Shown piece after piece: positions 16,607-25,066 of a stretch of 64,000 nt of DNA. This stretch comes from Myxococcales bacterium. Lineage in GTDB: Bacteria > Myxococcota_A > Polyangia > Haliangiales > Haliangiaceae. Made by a program: the position numbers and the translations under genes. The stretch spans positions 62,001 to 126,000 of the forward strand of contig JADJJK010000001.1 in NCBI GenBank assembly GCA_016706545.1, given 5' to 3'. The notes beneath the pieces were generated by a model that worked only from the letters and a program-made list of their open reading frames with translations, was not told where the DNA came from and searched no databases. Each line of letters opens with the position of its first letter. Positions within the stretch are counted from its first letter, which is position 1.

Positions 16607-18022
16607 GTGACGCGGCCCGTCGGCGTGGCGACGCCGACCCAGCATGATGAGGTCCTCGAGCGCCGCCAGCAGTTCCGCGCCGAGATGCGCGCGGCCCTCG
16701 GGCGAGCGCCAAGAGTCCTGCTGATCTCGGCGAACCCGAACGTCACGACCTTCGTCTCGCCATACGGGCTGGAGATCCTCGCCGCGGCGCTGGTGGCCGA
16801 GCTGGACGCCGAGGTTCATATCCTCGATCCCTTTCTGCCGGGCACCATCGACTTCGCGCTCACCGCGCAGATCTTGCGTTTCAAGCCCGATGTCATCGGC
16901 ATCAACTTCCGAAATCTCGATATCGCGTACGTCGCAGATATCGATAGCAAAAAGATCCTGTCCCGGTCCTGCGTCCCCACGCTGCGGACGGTGCTCGCCA
17001 GGATCCGGCAAGCAGGATTTGCGCGGACCCGCATCTTGCTGGGGGGCGGCGGCTTCGCGGCGGCATCAGCGGACCTGCTCCGCGCCTTCGATCTGCCCTA
17101 CGGTGTGATCGGCCCTGGCGCGGAGGCGATCACCCGCTTCGTGCGCGCCGTCGTGCTCCAGACCAGCATGGAAGAGGTCCCAGGCCTCGTCACCGCCGAG
17201 GACGAAGGGCGGCCTCGACGCCCCGCCGATGCCACCTGGGACAATGACCTCGTCCCGCTCTGTTCAGTGCCTCATCGCACAATTCTGCGCGAGCGGAACG
17301 TGTTCTTCCCCCTGCGCACCTCCAGCGGATGTGGGCTCCGCTGCAGTTACTGCATCGAGGGCCGCAGTCAGGCGAGGAAGGCGCGCGCGCGCGCCGCCCC
17401 GCGGATCACCGAGGAGCTCGAGCTCATCCAGCGCCAAGGCGCGTCGCGAGTGATGCTCGCCGACGGCGAGCTGAACGTCTTGTACTCCGATGTGTATGAG
17501 CACGCGTTGCGCCTGCTGGCCGAAGCCGGCCTTGGATGGCGCGCATATTGCTTGTCTATCAAGCCAGCTCCCGAGCTACTCCGCGCGATGCAGCGCTCAC
17601 GCTGTGAGGGGATCTTGCTCACCTTCGACACCGCAGCAGACTCCGTACTGTCCCAGATCGGCCGCCCAGGCACCGTCGCGTCCATGGTCGCGGCGCTGGA
17701 CAGCTACGCTGCGGCCAAGCTGCCAGTCACCGTGTCGCTGCTCTTTGGGCTGCCCGGGGAGACCGACGCCACGGTCGCCCAGACGCTGGCGCTCATCCGC
17801 AGCTATCCGGGAGTCAAGTTCACCTACTCCTGCGGCGCGCGGATCTACTCCAACACGCCGCTGGCTGAGCACGCCAGACGTCACCCGGAGCACGTGTATC
17901 GCGACGAGCAGAGCGACCCTCTTGGCGTGTCGCTGTACTCGGAGCCTGGCCCGCCGTGGGAGCTCGCAGCGCTGCTGCGCGGCGCGCTGCGCGACACGCC
18001 CAACGCAGAGCGCTTCTGGTAG
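16607..18022 (+). CDS. Radical SAM protein 2, B12-binding type
   Basis: 471 residues from a GTG at 16607, 32 bases after radical SAM gene 1. The N-terminal domain has ANPNVTTFVSPYGLEILAAA and ILLGGGGFAAASADLLRAFD, then YGVIGPGAEAI, as in B12-binding radical SAM proteins that scan 'PYGL..LAA'. The canonical cluster motif is CGLRCSYC (Cys242, Cys246, Cys249). LLFGLPGETDATVAQTL near residue 380 is the usual GLPGET loop of this class. It probably uses cobalamin for methyl transfer, although the cofactor is inferred. No leader-binding domain is obvious. Confidence 0.85.
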   Translation: MTRPVGVATPTQHDEVLERRQQFRAEMRAALGRAPRVLLISANPNVTTFVSPYGLEILAAALVAELDAEVHILDPFLPGTIDFALTAQILRFKPDVIGINFRNLDIAYVADIDSKKILSRSCVPTLRTVLARIRQAGFARTRILLGGGGFAAASADLLRAFDLPYGVIGPGAEAITRFVRAVVLQTSMEEVPGLVTAEDEGRPRRPADATWDNDLVPLCSVPHRTILRERNVFFPLRTSSGCGLRCSYCIEGRSQARKARARAAPRITEELELIQRQGASRVMLADGELNVLYSDVYEHALRLLAEAGLGWRAYCLSIKPAPELLRAMQRSRCEGILLTFDTAADSVLSQIGRPGTVASMVAALDSYAAAKLPVTVSLLFGLPGETDATVAQTLALIRSYPGVKFTYSCGARIYSNTPLAEHARRHPEHVYRDEQSDPLGVSLYSEPGPPWELAALLRGALRDTPNAERFW

Positions 18023-18074
18023 TGCGACATCATGTAATCCCGGAGGTTTATTGTCTCATGATAGGGTCTCACCG

Positions 18075-19583
18075 ATGATAACGATTGGACGCGGCAAGCC
18101 GCCCGCCGGCGTGTCGTCGGCGTACAACGTCTCGGTCGAGGTCGACGGAGAGGCGTTCGTGGTGAACACGCGGACCCAGGCGGTGCTACCTGGCGGCATG
18201 TCGCGGAAGCTCCATGAGCGCGCGCAGCGGAGGCTGGCGCCGCTCGAGGAGCGGTTCCTGCGCGCGCGGGGCTTCATCGTCGATCGGACGCCGGACGAAG
18301 AGCGAAGGGCGCTCGAGGTGGAGCTCCATCAGGCCCGGTATCGACCGGCCATCGTGAGCCTCACCGTCACGCCATCGTATCAATGCAACTGCGTATGTCC
18401 CGAGTGTCCACAGCTCGACTACGATCGGGCTCCGGTCATCAGCGATCAGCACCTGGATGCGACCGTACGCACCTTGGAGGAGATGCTGATGGCCCGCAAG
18501 GCCTGGAACGTGGCGCTGTGGCTGTTCGGCGGCGAGCCGCTGATCGCCGCAGACCAGTGCCTGCGCGTCATCCAGGGCGCCCAGGAGGTCACCCGACGCC
18601 TCGGCGTGAACCTGCAGGTGATGGCCACCACCAACGGCACGCTCATCTCCTCGCCGCGCGCGCGCGCCGTCGTGGAGAACGTGGACCTGTTCTACGTCGC
18701 GCTCAGCGAGTCGCGCGAGATGCACGGCGTCCAGCGCCCGTACGTCAACGGCAAGAACGGCTATGACGACACGCTCGCTGGCATCGCCTTGGCGGCCCAG
18801 CTCGGCAAGAAGCTCATCGTCCGCCTGAACGTGACCCACCGCGAAGGCATCATCGACAACCTGGGGACCGTGCTGCGCGAGCTGCACGCGGCGATGGGGA
18901 ACACCACGTACGGCGACATCAAGTTCGAGTTTCACTCCTTCACCTTCCAGCCGACCTGCGGCGTCAGCGGCCCCAAGGAGTACGCGGCGCAGAGTGGACG
19001 CGCGCTGCTCCTGCCGCGCCGCGGCAAGAGCGAAGAGGTCCGTCCAAGATCGCTCGACATGATGTCGGTCCTGCCCGAGCTCGAACAGGTCGCGCGGCAG
19101 AGCCCGTGGCCCCTCGACAAGTTCCGCCTGCCGCACGCGGCCGCGATCATGCCGCCGCCGCTATCCGAGGTTGGCTTCATCACCATGTGCGACTACAGCC
19201 GCGGCTCCGGCGTGGCCGTGGCGCCCGGCGGCGAGCACTACCTGTGCGCGCAGCACAACGAGGTCCCCGAGTACAAGATGGGCCACATCACCCGGCCTCT
19301 CTACAACAACGCCCGGTATCTCAAGATCATCAATGCGTCGCCGTTCGACGACCCGACGTGCGCGACCTGCGCCTACGTCCCTTTGTGCTACGTGAAGAAG
19401 TGCGCGCACGAGCTCCAGGACGCCTACCGCGGCAAGGACGGCCGCGTCCGCTACTCGCGAGCGCCGGCCTGCCAGCGCACCGCCAACTCCGCGTTCGCTG
19501 AGCTGGTCCGGCTCAAGCAGCGCATCGCGGCCAGCGAGGACTCCGTCGACCCCCGCTTCCCCATGAAGAAGGTGACGCAATGA
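18075..19583 (+). CDS. Radical SAM/SPASM protein 3
   Basis: 502 residues from the ATG at 18075. An alternative TTG at 18051 follows a strong GGAGG (18042-18046) but only four bases away. The N-terminal 90 residues (SAYNVSVEVDGEAFVVNTRT) belong to a domain shared with the next four proteins. The cluster motif is CNCVCPEC (Cys104, Cys108, Cys111), with an extra Cys106. WLFGGEPL follows. The SPASM region has CDYSRGSGVAVAPGGEHYLC and CATCAYVPLCYVKKC, giving ligands for auxiliary clusters. SPASM enzymes commonly form thioether, C-C or C-O links in peptides. The stop overlaps the next ATG by four bases, suggesting coupled translation. Confidence 0.88.
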   Translation: MITIGRGKPPAGVSSAYNVSVEVDGEAFVVNTRTQAVLPGGMSRKLHERAQRRLAPLEERFLRARGFIVDRTPDEERRALEVELHQARYRPAIVSLTVTPSYQCNCVCPECPQLDYDRAPVISDQHLDATVRTLEEMLMARKAWNVALWLFGGEPLIAADQCLRVIQGAQEVTRRLGVNLQVMATTNGTLISSPRARAVVENVDLFYVALSESREMHGVQRPYVNGKNGYDDTLAGIALAAQLGKKLIVRLNVTHREGIIDNLGTVLRELHAAMGNTTYGDIKFEFHSFTFQPTCGVSGPKEYAAQSGRALLLPRRGKSEEVRPRSLDMMSVLPELEQVARQSPWPLDKFRLPHAAAIMPPPLSEVGFITMCDYSRGSGVAVAPGGEHYLCAQHNEVPEYKMGHITRPLYNNARYLKIINASPFDDPTCATCAYVPLCYVKKCAHELQDAYRGKDGRVRYSRAPACQRTANSAFAELVRLKQRIAASEDSVDPRFPMKKVTQ

Positions 19584-20980
19584 ACAAGCGGCCGTCGCAA
19601 CTCAACGTCCTCGGAGAGAGCCCAGCGCGCGCGCCCGGCGAGCAGGTCAAGGCGTCGCGGTTCAACGTCTACCGCACGCTGGGCAGCAAGACCGCGGTCT
19701 TCAACACGCTGTCCGGTAAGTGGGCGGTGCTCGGCGCCATGCCCGCACACTTCTTGAAGAGCGGCAAGCCCCAGCTCCTGGCCGAGCGAGATCTGGAGCG
19801 GCTCATGGCGATCGACGCCCTGGTGGCCACCGAGCTCGACGAGCACTCGCTGTACCGGTACCTGCACCAGAAGGCGGTCCACGACACCAGGACGCTCAGC
19901 GTGGTGGTCGGGCTGACCTTTCACTGCAACCTGGCGTGTCCGTACTGCTTCGAGGAGGGCGCGGACCTCGAGCGCATGAGCGAGGAGACGCTCGACCGCA
20001 TCATCCTGGCGATCCAGCGCAAGTGCCTGGCTGACTCCACCAAGGAGCTGCGCGTCATGTTGTTCGGCGGCGAGCCGCTGCTGGAGGTCGACAAGGGGCA
20101 CACCCTGCTGTCGCAGCTCTCGTCCTGGGCGGCTCGCAACGGCATCAAGTTCGAGGGCAGCATGGCGACCAACGCCACGCTCGCCAGCCGGGAGCGCGTC
20201 GCCCCGCTGGCGCCATACCTTGGCCACGCCATGGTCGCCTTCGACGGCCCCAGGCCCAAGCATGACCTCCTGCGCGTCGCGACCAACAAGAAGCCGACGT
20301 TCGACCAGGTGGTGGCCGGGATCCACCTCTTGCTCGACCACGGCATCAACGTCGTCATCCGAGTCCAGGCGTCGTCCGCGGAGGAGGTCCCCGAGCTGCT
20401 CGCCGACCTGGCCAAGGAAGGGTTCACCGAGAACCCGCGGGTCCGGTTCATGTTCACCATCCGCCAGCAGTTCTTGCCCTGCGGCGAGACCTGCGACGCC
20501 GAGGCAGAGACCATCGATCCGCGCTCGCGCGCGGCGCAGCAGATCGCCAGCATCGCCCCCAGCGCCATGCCGCCGGAGGCGCCGGTCGCGCAGATCCTGT
20601 CGTGCGTGGTGGTCGGCAACACCTACTGCATCGCCCCGGACGGCCTGGTGTACAACTGCATCGCCGAGCTTGGTCGCAAGGACCGAGCGGTGGGCCGGAT
20701 CACCGACAACGGATGGTTTCGCACCGACGCGCGCGTCCTCGAGTGGACCACCCGCGACCCGCTCGCGTTCGAGAGCTGCCGCGAGTGTCAGGTGCTGCCG
20801 CAGTGCGGGGGCGGATGCAACCTGCACGCGCGCAACCAGCACGGGGACATGCGCCACGGCAACTGGTGCGGCACGCACAAGACCGTGCTGCACGCCAAGA
20901 TCGACCAGATGCTCGAGGCCAAGCTGAGCGGGGTGCAGGCGCGCGCCGCGCAGACGCCCCCGGCGGAGGCCATCGAATGA
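19580..20980 (+). CDS. Radical SAM/SPASM protein 4
   Basis: 466 residues. The shared N-terminal domain starts KASRFNVYRTLGSKTAVFNT. The cluster motif CNLACPYC gives Cys116, Cys120 and Cys123. MLFGGEPLLE is the SAM-binding GGE motif. The SPASM part has CIAPDGLVYNCIAELG, then CRECQVLPQCGGGCNLHARN and a last Cys near the end (NWCGTH). This layout is close to peptide-modifying anSME-like/SPASM enzymes. The ATG overlaps the previous TGA and its own TGA overlaps the next ATG, so genes 3, 4 and 5 form a translationally coupled run. Confidence 0.9.
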   Translation: MNKRPSQLNVLGESPARAPGEQVKASRFNVYRTLGSKTAVFNTLSGKWAVLGAMPAHFLKSGKPQLLAERDLERLMAIDALVATELDEHSLYRYLHQKAVHDTRTLSVVVGLTFHCNLACPYCFEEGADLERMSEETLDRIILAIQRKCLADSTKELRVMLFGGEPLLEVDKGHTLLSQLSSWAARNGIKFEGSMATNATLASRERVAPLAPYLGHAMVAFDGPRPKHDLLRVATNKKPTFDQVVAGIHLLLDHGINVVIRVQASSAEEVPELLADLAKEGFTENPRVRFMFTIRQQFLPCGETCDAEAETIDPRSRAAQQIASIAPSAMPPEAPVAQILSCVVVGNTYCIAPDGLVYNCIAELGRKDRAVGRITDNGWFRTDARVLEWTTRDPLAFESCRECQVLPQCGGGCNLHARNQHGDMRHGNWCGTHKTVLHAKIDQMLEAKLSGVQARAAQTPPAEAIE

Positions 20981-22407
20981 AGCCCTCCCAGTTCAACGTG
21001 CTGGTCGACGTGGATCCGCGGGGCACCGTCGTCCACAACACCGAGTCGGCGCACTCCCTGGTGGTCCCCGCGCCGGTGGCGACCTGGCTACGGACCGCCC
21101 GGAGCAAACCGCTGCCTGGGGCGTTCTACCCGGGGCGCTACCGCGGCATGCTCGATCCCCTGGCGCGCGGCGGCTTCGTGGTCGAAGACGACACGGACGA
21201 GCTGCAGGTCCAGATCCACCGGCGCCGGGTCTCGCGCTTCGCCGCCGATCGCTGCTCCCTGCAAGTGCAGGTCATCCGCTCGTGCAACCTGGCGTGCAAG
21301 TACTGCATCCAGACCTTCTCGCCCAGCGTCGCGAGAATGTCGCTCGAGACCGCCGACCACCTGGCCAAGTTCGCGCAGCGCACCGCGCTGCAGTCGCGCG
21401 CGCGCCTCCTGGTCATGACCATGTACGGCGGCGAGCCGCTCATGAACGAGCCGGCCTGCCGGCACCTCATGACGCAGATGGCGGAGTTCGTCAAAGGGCG
21501 CCGCATCACCCTCAGCATGCCGGTGGTCACCAACGGCGTGCTCTTGACCAAGCATCACGACTCCCCCGTGCTGGACCTGGCCTCTGGCTTCCACATCACC
21601 TTCGAGGGCGGCAAGGCGCGGCACGACAGCATCCGCAAGCAGCACGACGGCGTCGGCTCCTACGACCGGATCATGGAGGGCATCGCGCTGCTGCGCCAAC
21701 GCGACCTCCGGGTGCGGGTCCGGCTGCACGTCAACGGCGTCCAGAAGGAAGAGGTGCGCGCGCTGCTCGACGACCTTCTGCGCGCCGGGGTGGCGCCCAA
21801 CCGCTGGCGCTGCGACATGTACTGGACCAACAGCGAAGACGCCAGCGAGTCGGAGAGCTTCGAGGGCTGCATCAAGGAGCGCGCGGTCAACTGGGAGAAC
21901 AACCGCGACCACGTTTTCGCGCTGTACCAGGCGGTCAAGGACCACCCGCTGGGCGTCATCATCGAGCCGGGCTTCAACGGCGGGCCCAAGGCCACCTCGC
22001 CGGACTTCCAGGGCGACGCGCACTGGAAGCCGCGGCCGGCGCAGCACTGCAGCGGCTGTCCGCTGGATGCCGTGTCCAGCTTCTTCGTGAGCCCGGACGG
22101 GGGCCTCTACAGTTGCCCCGACGATCCGCGCCCCGAGGTCAAGGTGGGTCAGGTGCTGGCCGGCGGCGAGGTGGAGTACACGCGCTCGCGCTCGCGGCTG
22201 CTCACCCGGGACTACTGGCCCGACAAGGCCTGCGCCCAGTGTGAGTTTCTGCCGGTGTGCGGCGGCGGCTGCCCGCTGGACCGCCCGAGCCAGCTCGATG
22301 CTTGCGAGACCCGCAAGACCAAGATCAAGGACACCGAGACCTACGTCGCACGGAACCCTCCACCGGAGCCGGACATTGGAGCCATCCAAGTTCAACAGCC
22401 TCATTGA
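20977..22407 (+). CDS. Radical SAM/SPASM protein 5
   Basis: 476 residues from the ATG at 20977. The shared N-terminal domain starts MKPSQFNVLVDVDPRGTVVH, then NTESAHS. The cluster motif CNLACKYC gives Cys103, Cys107 and Cys110. TMYGGEPLMN is the GGE motif. The SPASM part contains CSGCPLDAVSSFFVSPDGGL, then YSCPDDPRPEVKVGQ, and CAQCEFLPVCGGGCPLDRP, with a final Cys in DACETRK. The N-terminus is very like those of proteins 3, 4 and 6, so these are probably paralogues that recognise the same substrate and act at different residues. That functional reading is inference. Confidence 0.9.
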   Translation: MKPSQFNVLVDVDPRGTVVHNTESAHSLVVPAPVATWLRTARSKPLPGAFYPGRYRGMLDPLARGGFVVEDDTDELQVQIHRRRVSRFAADRCSLQVQVIRSCNLACKYCIQTFSPSVARMSLETADHLAKFAQRTALQSRARLLVMTMYGGEPLMNEPACRHLMTQMAEFVKGRRITLSMPVVTNGVLLTKHHDSPVLDLASGFHITFEGGKARHDSIRKQHDGVGSYDRIMEGIALLRQRDLRVRVRLHVNGVQKEEVRALLDDLLRAGVAPNRWRCDMYWTNSEDASESESFEGCIKERAVNWENNRDHVFALYQAVKDHPLGVIIEPGFNGGPKATSPDFQGDAHWKPRPAQHCSGCPLDAVSSFFVSPDGGLYSCPDDPRPEVKVGQVLAGGEVEYTRSRSRLLTRDYWPDKACAQCEFLPVCGGGCPLDRPSQLDACETRKTKIKDTETYVARNPPPEPDIGAIQVQQPH

Positions 22408-23734
22408 GGTCGACGACCAGACCTGGCTTGCGTTCAACCACACGCAGGGCAGGCTCATCCGCACCAGCGAGCCCGTGTTCCGGTATCTTCGTCAGGATCC
22501 CGGGGCCCAGCTCGACGAGCAGACGGTCGCGCGGCTCCGCAGCCGCGGCTTCGTCGTGGAGTCGCGCAGCAAGGAGCTCGACTACGTCGCCCACCACCTC
22601 AGCAACTTCCGCTTCGGGCGGCCGGTGGTGAACGTGAGCGTGGTGCTGACCTATGCCTGCAACATGAGATGCCCGTACTGCTACGAGACGGCGAGCCACC
22701 CGCCGCAGACCACGCTCACCCCGGAGATGGCGCGCCACCTGGTGGCGGACATCAAGCGCCGGGTGGACGAGGTGGGCGCGCGCGGCGTGGCGCTCACGCT
22801 GTACGGCGGCGAGCCGTTCGTCAACCTCAAGGTCGCGCGCCAGCTCGTGGAGGATCTCCGCGTCTACACCACGGCGCAGCGGATCGAGCTGGAGACCATC
22901 ATCATCAGCAACGGCACGCTCATCACCGAGGAGGCCATCGCGGACCTGCGGTATGGGCTCAAGTTCGTGCAGCTCACGCTCGAGGGCTCGCCTCAGTATC
23001 ACGATCAGGTGCGCGTCGGCCCCGACAACACCAAGGGCACCTTCTACCGCATCCTGGAGTCCGCCAAGATGCTGCTCAAGGCTGGGATCGGCGTGCAGTG
23101 GCGCATCCAGATAAGCCCCGCGGACTGGCGGTCCATCGGCGATTGCTTCGAGGCGCTCAACGCCGCCGGCGTGCTGCGACACCCAAACGTCCGCCTCTAC
23201 TTCTTCCCCATCCTCGACATCCAGAGCGTGTGCTCCGCCAAGTCGTTCGCCTGCTACGAGGAGTACTTCTCCCCGGACATGCTCGAGCACTTCTGGAAGA
23301 TCGCGACCGCGTATCAGACCAACCTGTTTCGGCTCCCCAAGCCGGTCTGGGAGAGCCCGTACTGCTCGTTCGTCAACATGAACACGTGGGTCGTCGACCC
23401 GTCGGGCCGCAAGTTCAAGTGCGTGGCAGAGATCGGCCATGACGACGCGGTGTGCGGCACCATCGGGGAGCCGCTCCCGGGGCCGGAGCGCACGCGCGCG
23501 CGATCACGAGAGCTCCGCGTGATCAACCGGACCGCCATGGACTACGCCGAGTGCCGCGACTGCGAGTACATGCCGTCGTGCGACTCCGGCTGTGGCTTCC
23601 GCGCCGCCGCCATCAAGGGGACGTGGGACACCAACTCCTGCGAGATGCACAAGGGCGTGGTGCCGCACCAGATCGCCTACTACTACAAGTACCTGCAACA
23701 AGCCGGCGAATCCTCCCGGATCGAAGTCGTCTAG
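22376..23734 (+). CDS. Radical SAM/SPASM protein 6
   Basis: 452 residues from a TTG at 22376, inside the last 32 bases of the previous gene. I chose it because EPSKFNSLIEVDD aligns with the start of protein 5 (KPSQFNVLVDVDP), and CCGGAG lies about 10 bases upstream. The cluster motif CNMRCPYC gives Cys95, Cys99 and Cys102. TLYGGEPFVN is the GGE motif. SPASM elements: SFVNMNTWVVDPSGRKFKC, CGTIGEPL, CRDCEYMPSCDSGCGF and a final Cys in NSCEMHK. Role as for the other SPASM enzymes of the cluster. Confidence 0.88.
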   Translation: MEPSKFNSLIEVDDQTWLAFNHTQGRLIRTSEPVFRYLRQDPGAQLDEQTVARLRSRGFVVESRSKELDYVAHHLSNFRFGRPVVNVSVVLTYACNMRCPYCYETASHPPQTTLTPEMARHLVADIKRRVDEVGARGVALTLYGGEPFVNLKVARQLVEDLRVYTTAQRIELETIIISNGTLITEEAIADLRYGLKFVQLTLEGSPQYHDQVRVGPDNTKGTFYRILESAKMLLKAGIGVQWRIQISPADWRSIGDCFEALNAAGVLRHPNVRLYFFPILDIQSVCSAKSFACYEEYFSPDMLEHFWKIATAYQTNLFRLPKPVWESPYCSFVNMNTWVVDPSGRKFKCVAEIGHDDAVCGTIGEPLPGPERTRARSRELRVINRTAMDYAECRDCEYMPSCDSGCGFRAAAIKGTWDTNSCEMHKGVVPHQIAYYYKYLQQAGESSRIEVV

Positions 23735-23737
23735 CTC

Positions 23738-25066
23738 ATGGGCCCGCCTGCTCAGCCCTCGTCGCCGCGCTCGCCGCAGGCCTCGTCGCAGGTCTCGCGT
23801 GAGGCGCTGGTGGGCTCGCGCTGGAACCTCGCGCTCGCGATGGACGGTGGCTGGGTCGTGGTCAACAGCCTCACCATGCGCGCCGCCAAGGTCGACGCCG
23901 AGCTCGCCGCGGCGCTCACCGGCGGCGCCCCCGTGCCGGCGGACGCTGCGCTGGCGCCCCTGCAGCGGCTCGGGCTGGTGGCGACGGCCGAGGACGACGA
24001 GCGCCGCGGCGTGGCGGCGCTGACCGCGCGAGGGTGGGCCCAGCCGGTGCTCGACCTGTTCGCGCTCGGCCCGGTGTCGACGCTCGGCCGACCAGCGGCG
24101 CGACAGGCGGCGCAGATCATCGACTCCATCACCCGCGCGCAGGAGGCGCACGCCATCGCCACCGTCAAGCTCCGGCTGTGCGGCGCCACCGGCTCGCTGG
24201 CGCGCCGCAACGCCGAGGTCCTGACGCTGGTACGAGCGGCCTGCCGAGCGCGAGGCCTGCAGCTCATCAGCTTGCTGATGGCCGACGAGCTGCAGGACGC
24301 GCTGGCCTGCGCCGCCCCCGACGCGAGCGCCGGCAGCGCGGGCGGCGAGCGCGCGAACGAGGCCATGTTCGACGCCTTCTTCTTTCGCTGGCGCCTGGCA
24401 GGACCCGAGCGCGACGCCGCGGCGCTCGACGCGGTGCGCGGCCTCATCAGCCGCGGCAAGCTGGTGGCCCTCCAGCTCGCGGTGCGCGACCTCGCCGCGC
24501 TGCGCGCGCAGCAAGACTGGCTGCGCGCGCTGGCGACCGACCGCGCCCTGATGCGCAGCCCGAACGTGGCCTGGGACGTCGGCCTCGAGGACGCCGCGCG
24601 CCCGTTCTTTGTGGCCTCGGTGTGCCACCGCGATCCAGCGAGCGTGGACGCGCTGGCCGAGGCGCGTGAGCTGCTCACCGCGCTCGGCGTTCCGCTGCGA
24701 CCGGCGCTGGCGCCGTTCCAATTCCACCAGGGTTGCCCGCTGCTGTTGCCGCAGGCCCACATCCTCTTGCCCTCCGGGCAGCGCTTGCTGTGCAACGACG
24801 ACGTGGGGAGCGGCGACGCCGGCTTCGCACCGAGACAGGCCTCGGAGGCTCGCTGCGCCCAGCAGCTCGAGGCCGCCTGCGCTCGCTGCGCCGCGCTGCC
24901 GTTCTGTCTGTCGCGGTGCCCCAAGCACCCGGCGCCCACGCCGGGGGATGCCGAGTGCGAGCGCGTGAAGACGCGCGCGCGCTCCGAGCTCGTGCGGCTC
25001 GTGGCCTGCGGGCAGCTTCCCGCCGAGCCCCTGGAGCCCCTGGAGCCGAGGAGGAGCGCGTCATGA
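23738..25066 (+). CDS. Radical-SAM-like protein lacking the iron-sulfur motif (pseudoenzyme)
   Basis: 442 residues. The N-terminus (GSRWNLALAMDGGWVVVNSL) matches the shared domain of proteins 3-6, and the C-terminus keeps a SPASM-type layout: QGCPLLLPQAHILLPSGQRL followed by LCND and then CARCAALPFCLSRCPKHP. Between them, where CX3CX2C should stand, is VKLRLCGATGSLARRNAEVL with a single Cys and no GGE motif. It therefore cannot bind the SAM-cleaving cluster in the usual way. The frame is open throughout and coupled to both neighbours (three bases after gene 6, four-base overlap with gene 7), so it looks like a maintained scaffold or substrate-presenting partner and not a dead gene. That role is inferred. 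Confidence 0.78.
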   Translation: MGPPAQPSSPRSPQASSQVSREALVGSRWNLALAMDGGWVVVNSLTMRAAKVDAELAAALTGGAPVPADAALAPLQRLGLVATAEDDERRGVAALTARGWAQPVLDLFALGPVSTLGRPAARQAAQIIDSITRAQEAHAIATVKLRLCGATGSLARRNAEVLTLVRAACRARGLQLISLLMADELQDALACAAPDASAGSAGGERANEAMFDAFFFRWRLAGPERDAAALDAVRGLISRGKLVALQLAVRDLAALRAQQDWLRALATDRALMRSPNVAWDVGLEDAARPFFVASVCHRDPASVDALAEARELLTALGVPLRPALAPFQFHQGCPLLLPQAHILLPSGQRLLCNDDVGSGDAGFAPRQASEARCAQQLEAACARCAALPFCLSRCPKHPAPTPGDAECERVKTRARSELVRLVACGQLPAEPLEPLEPRRSAS

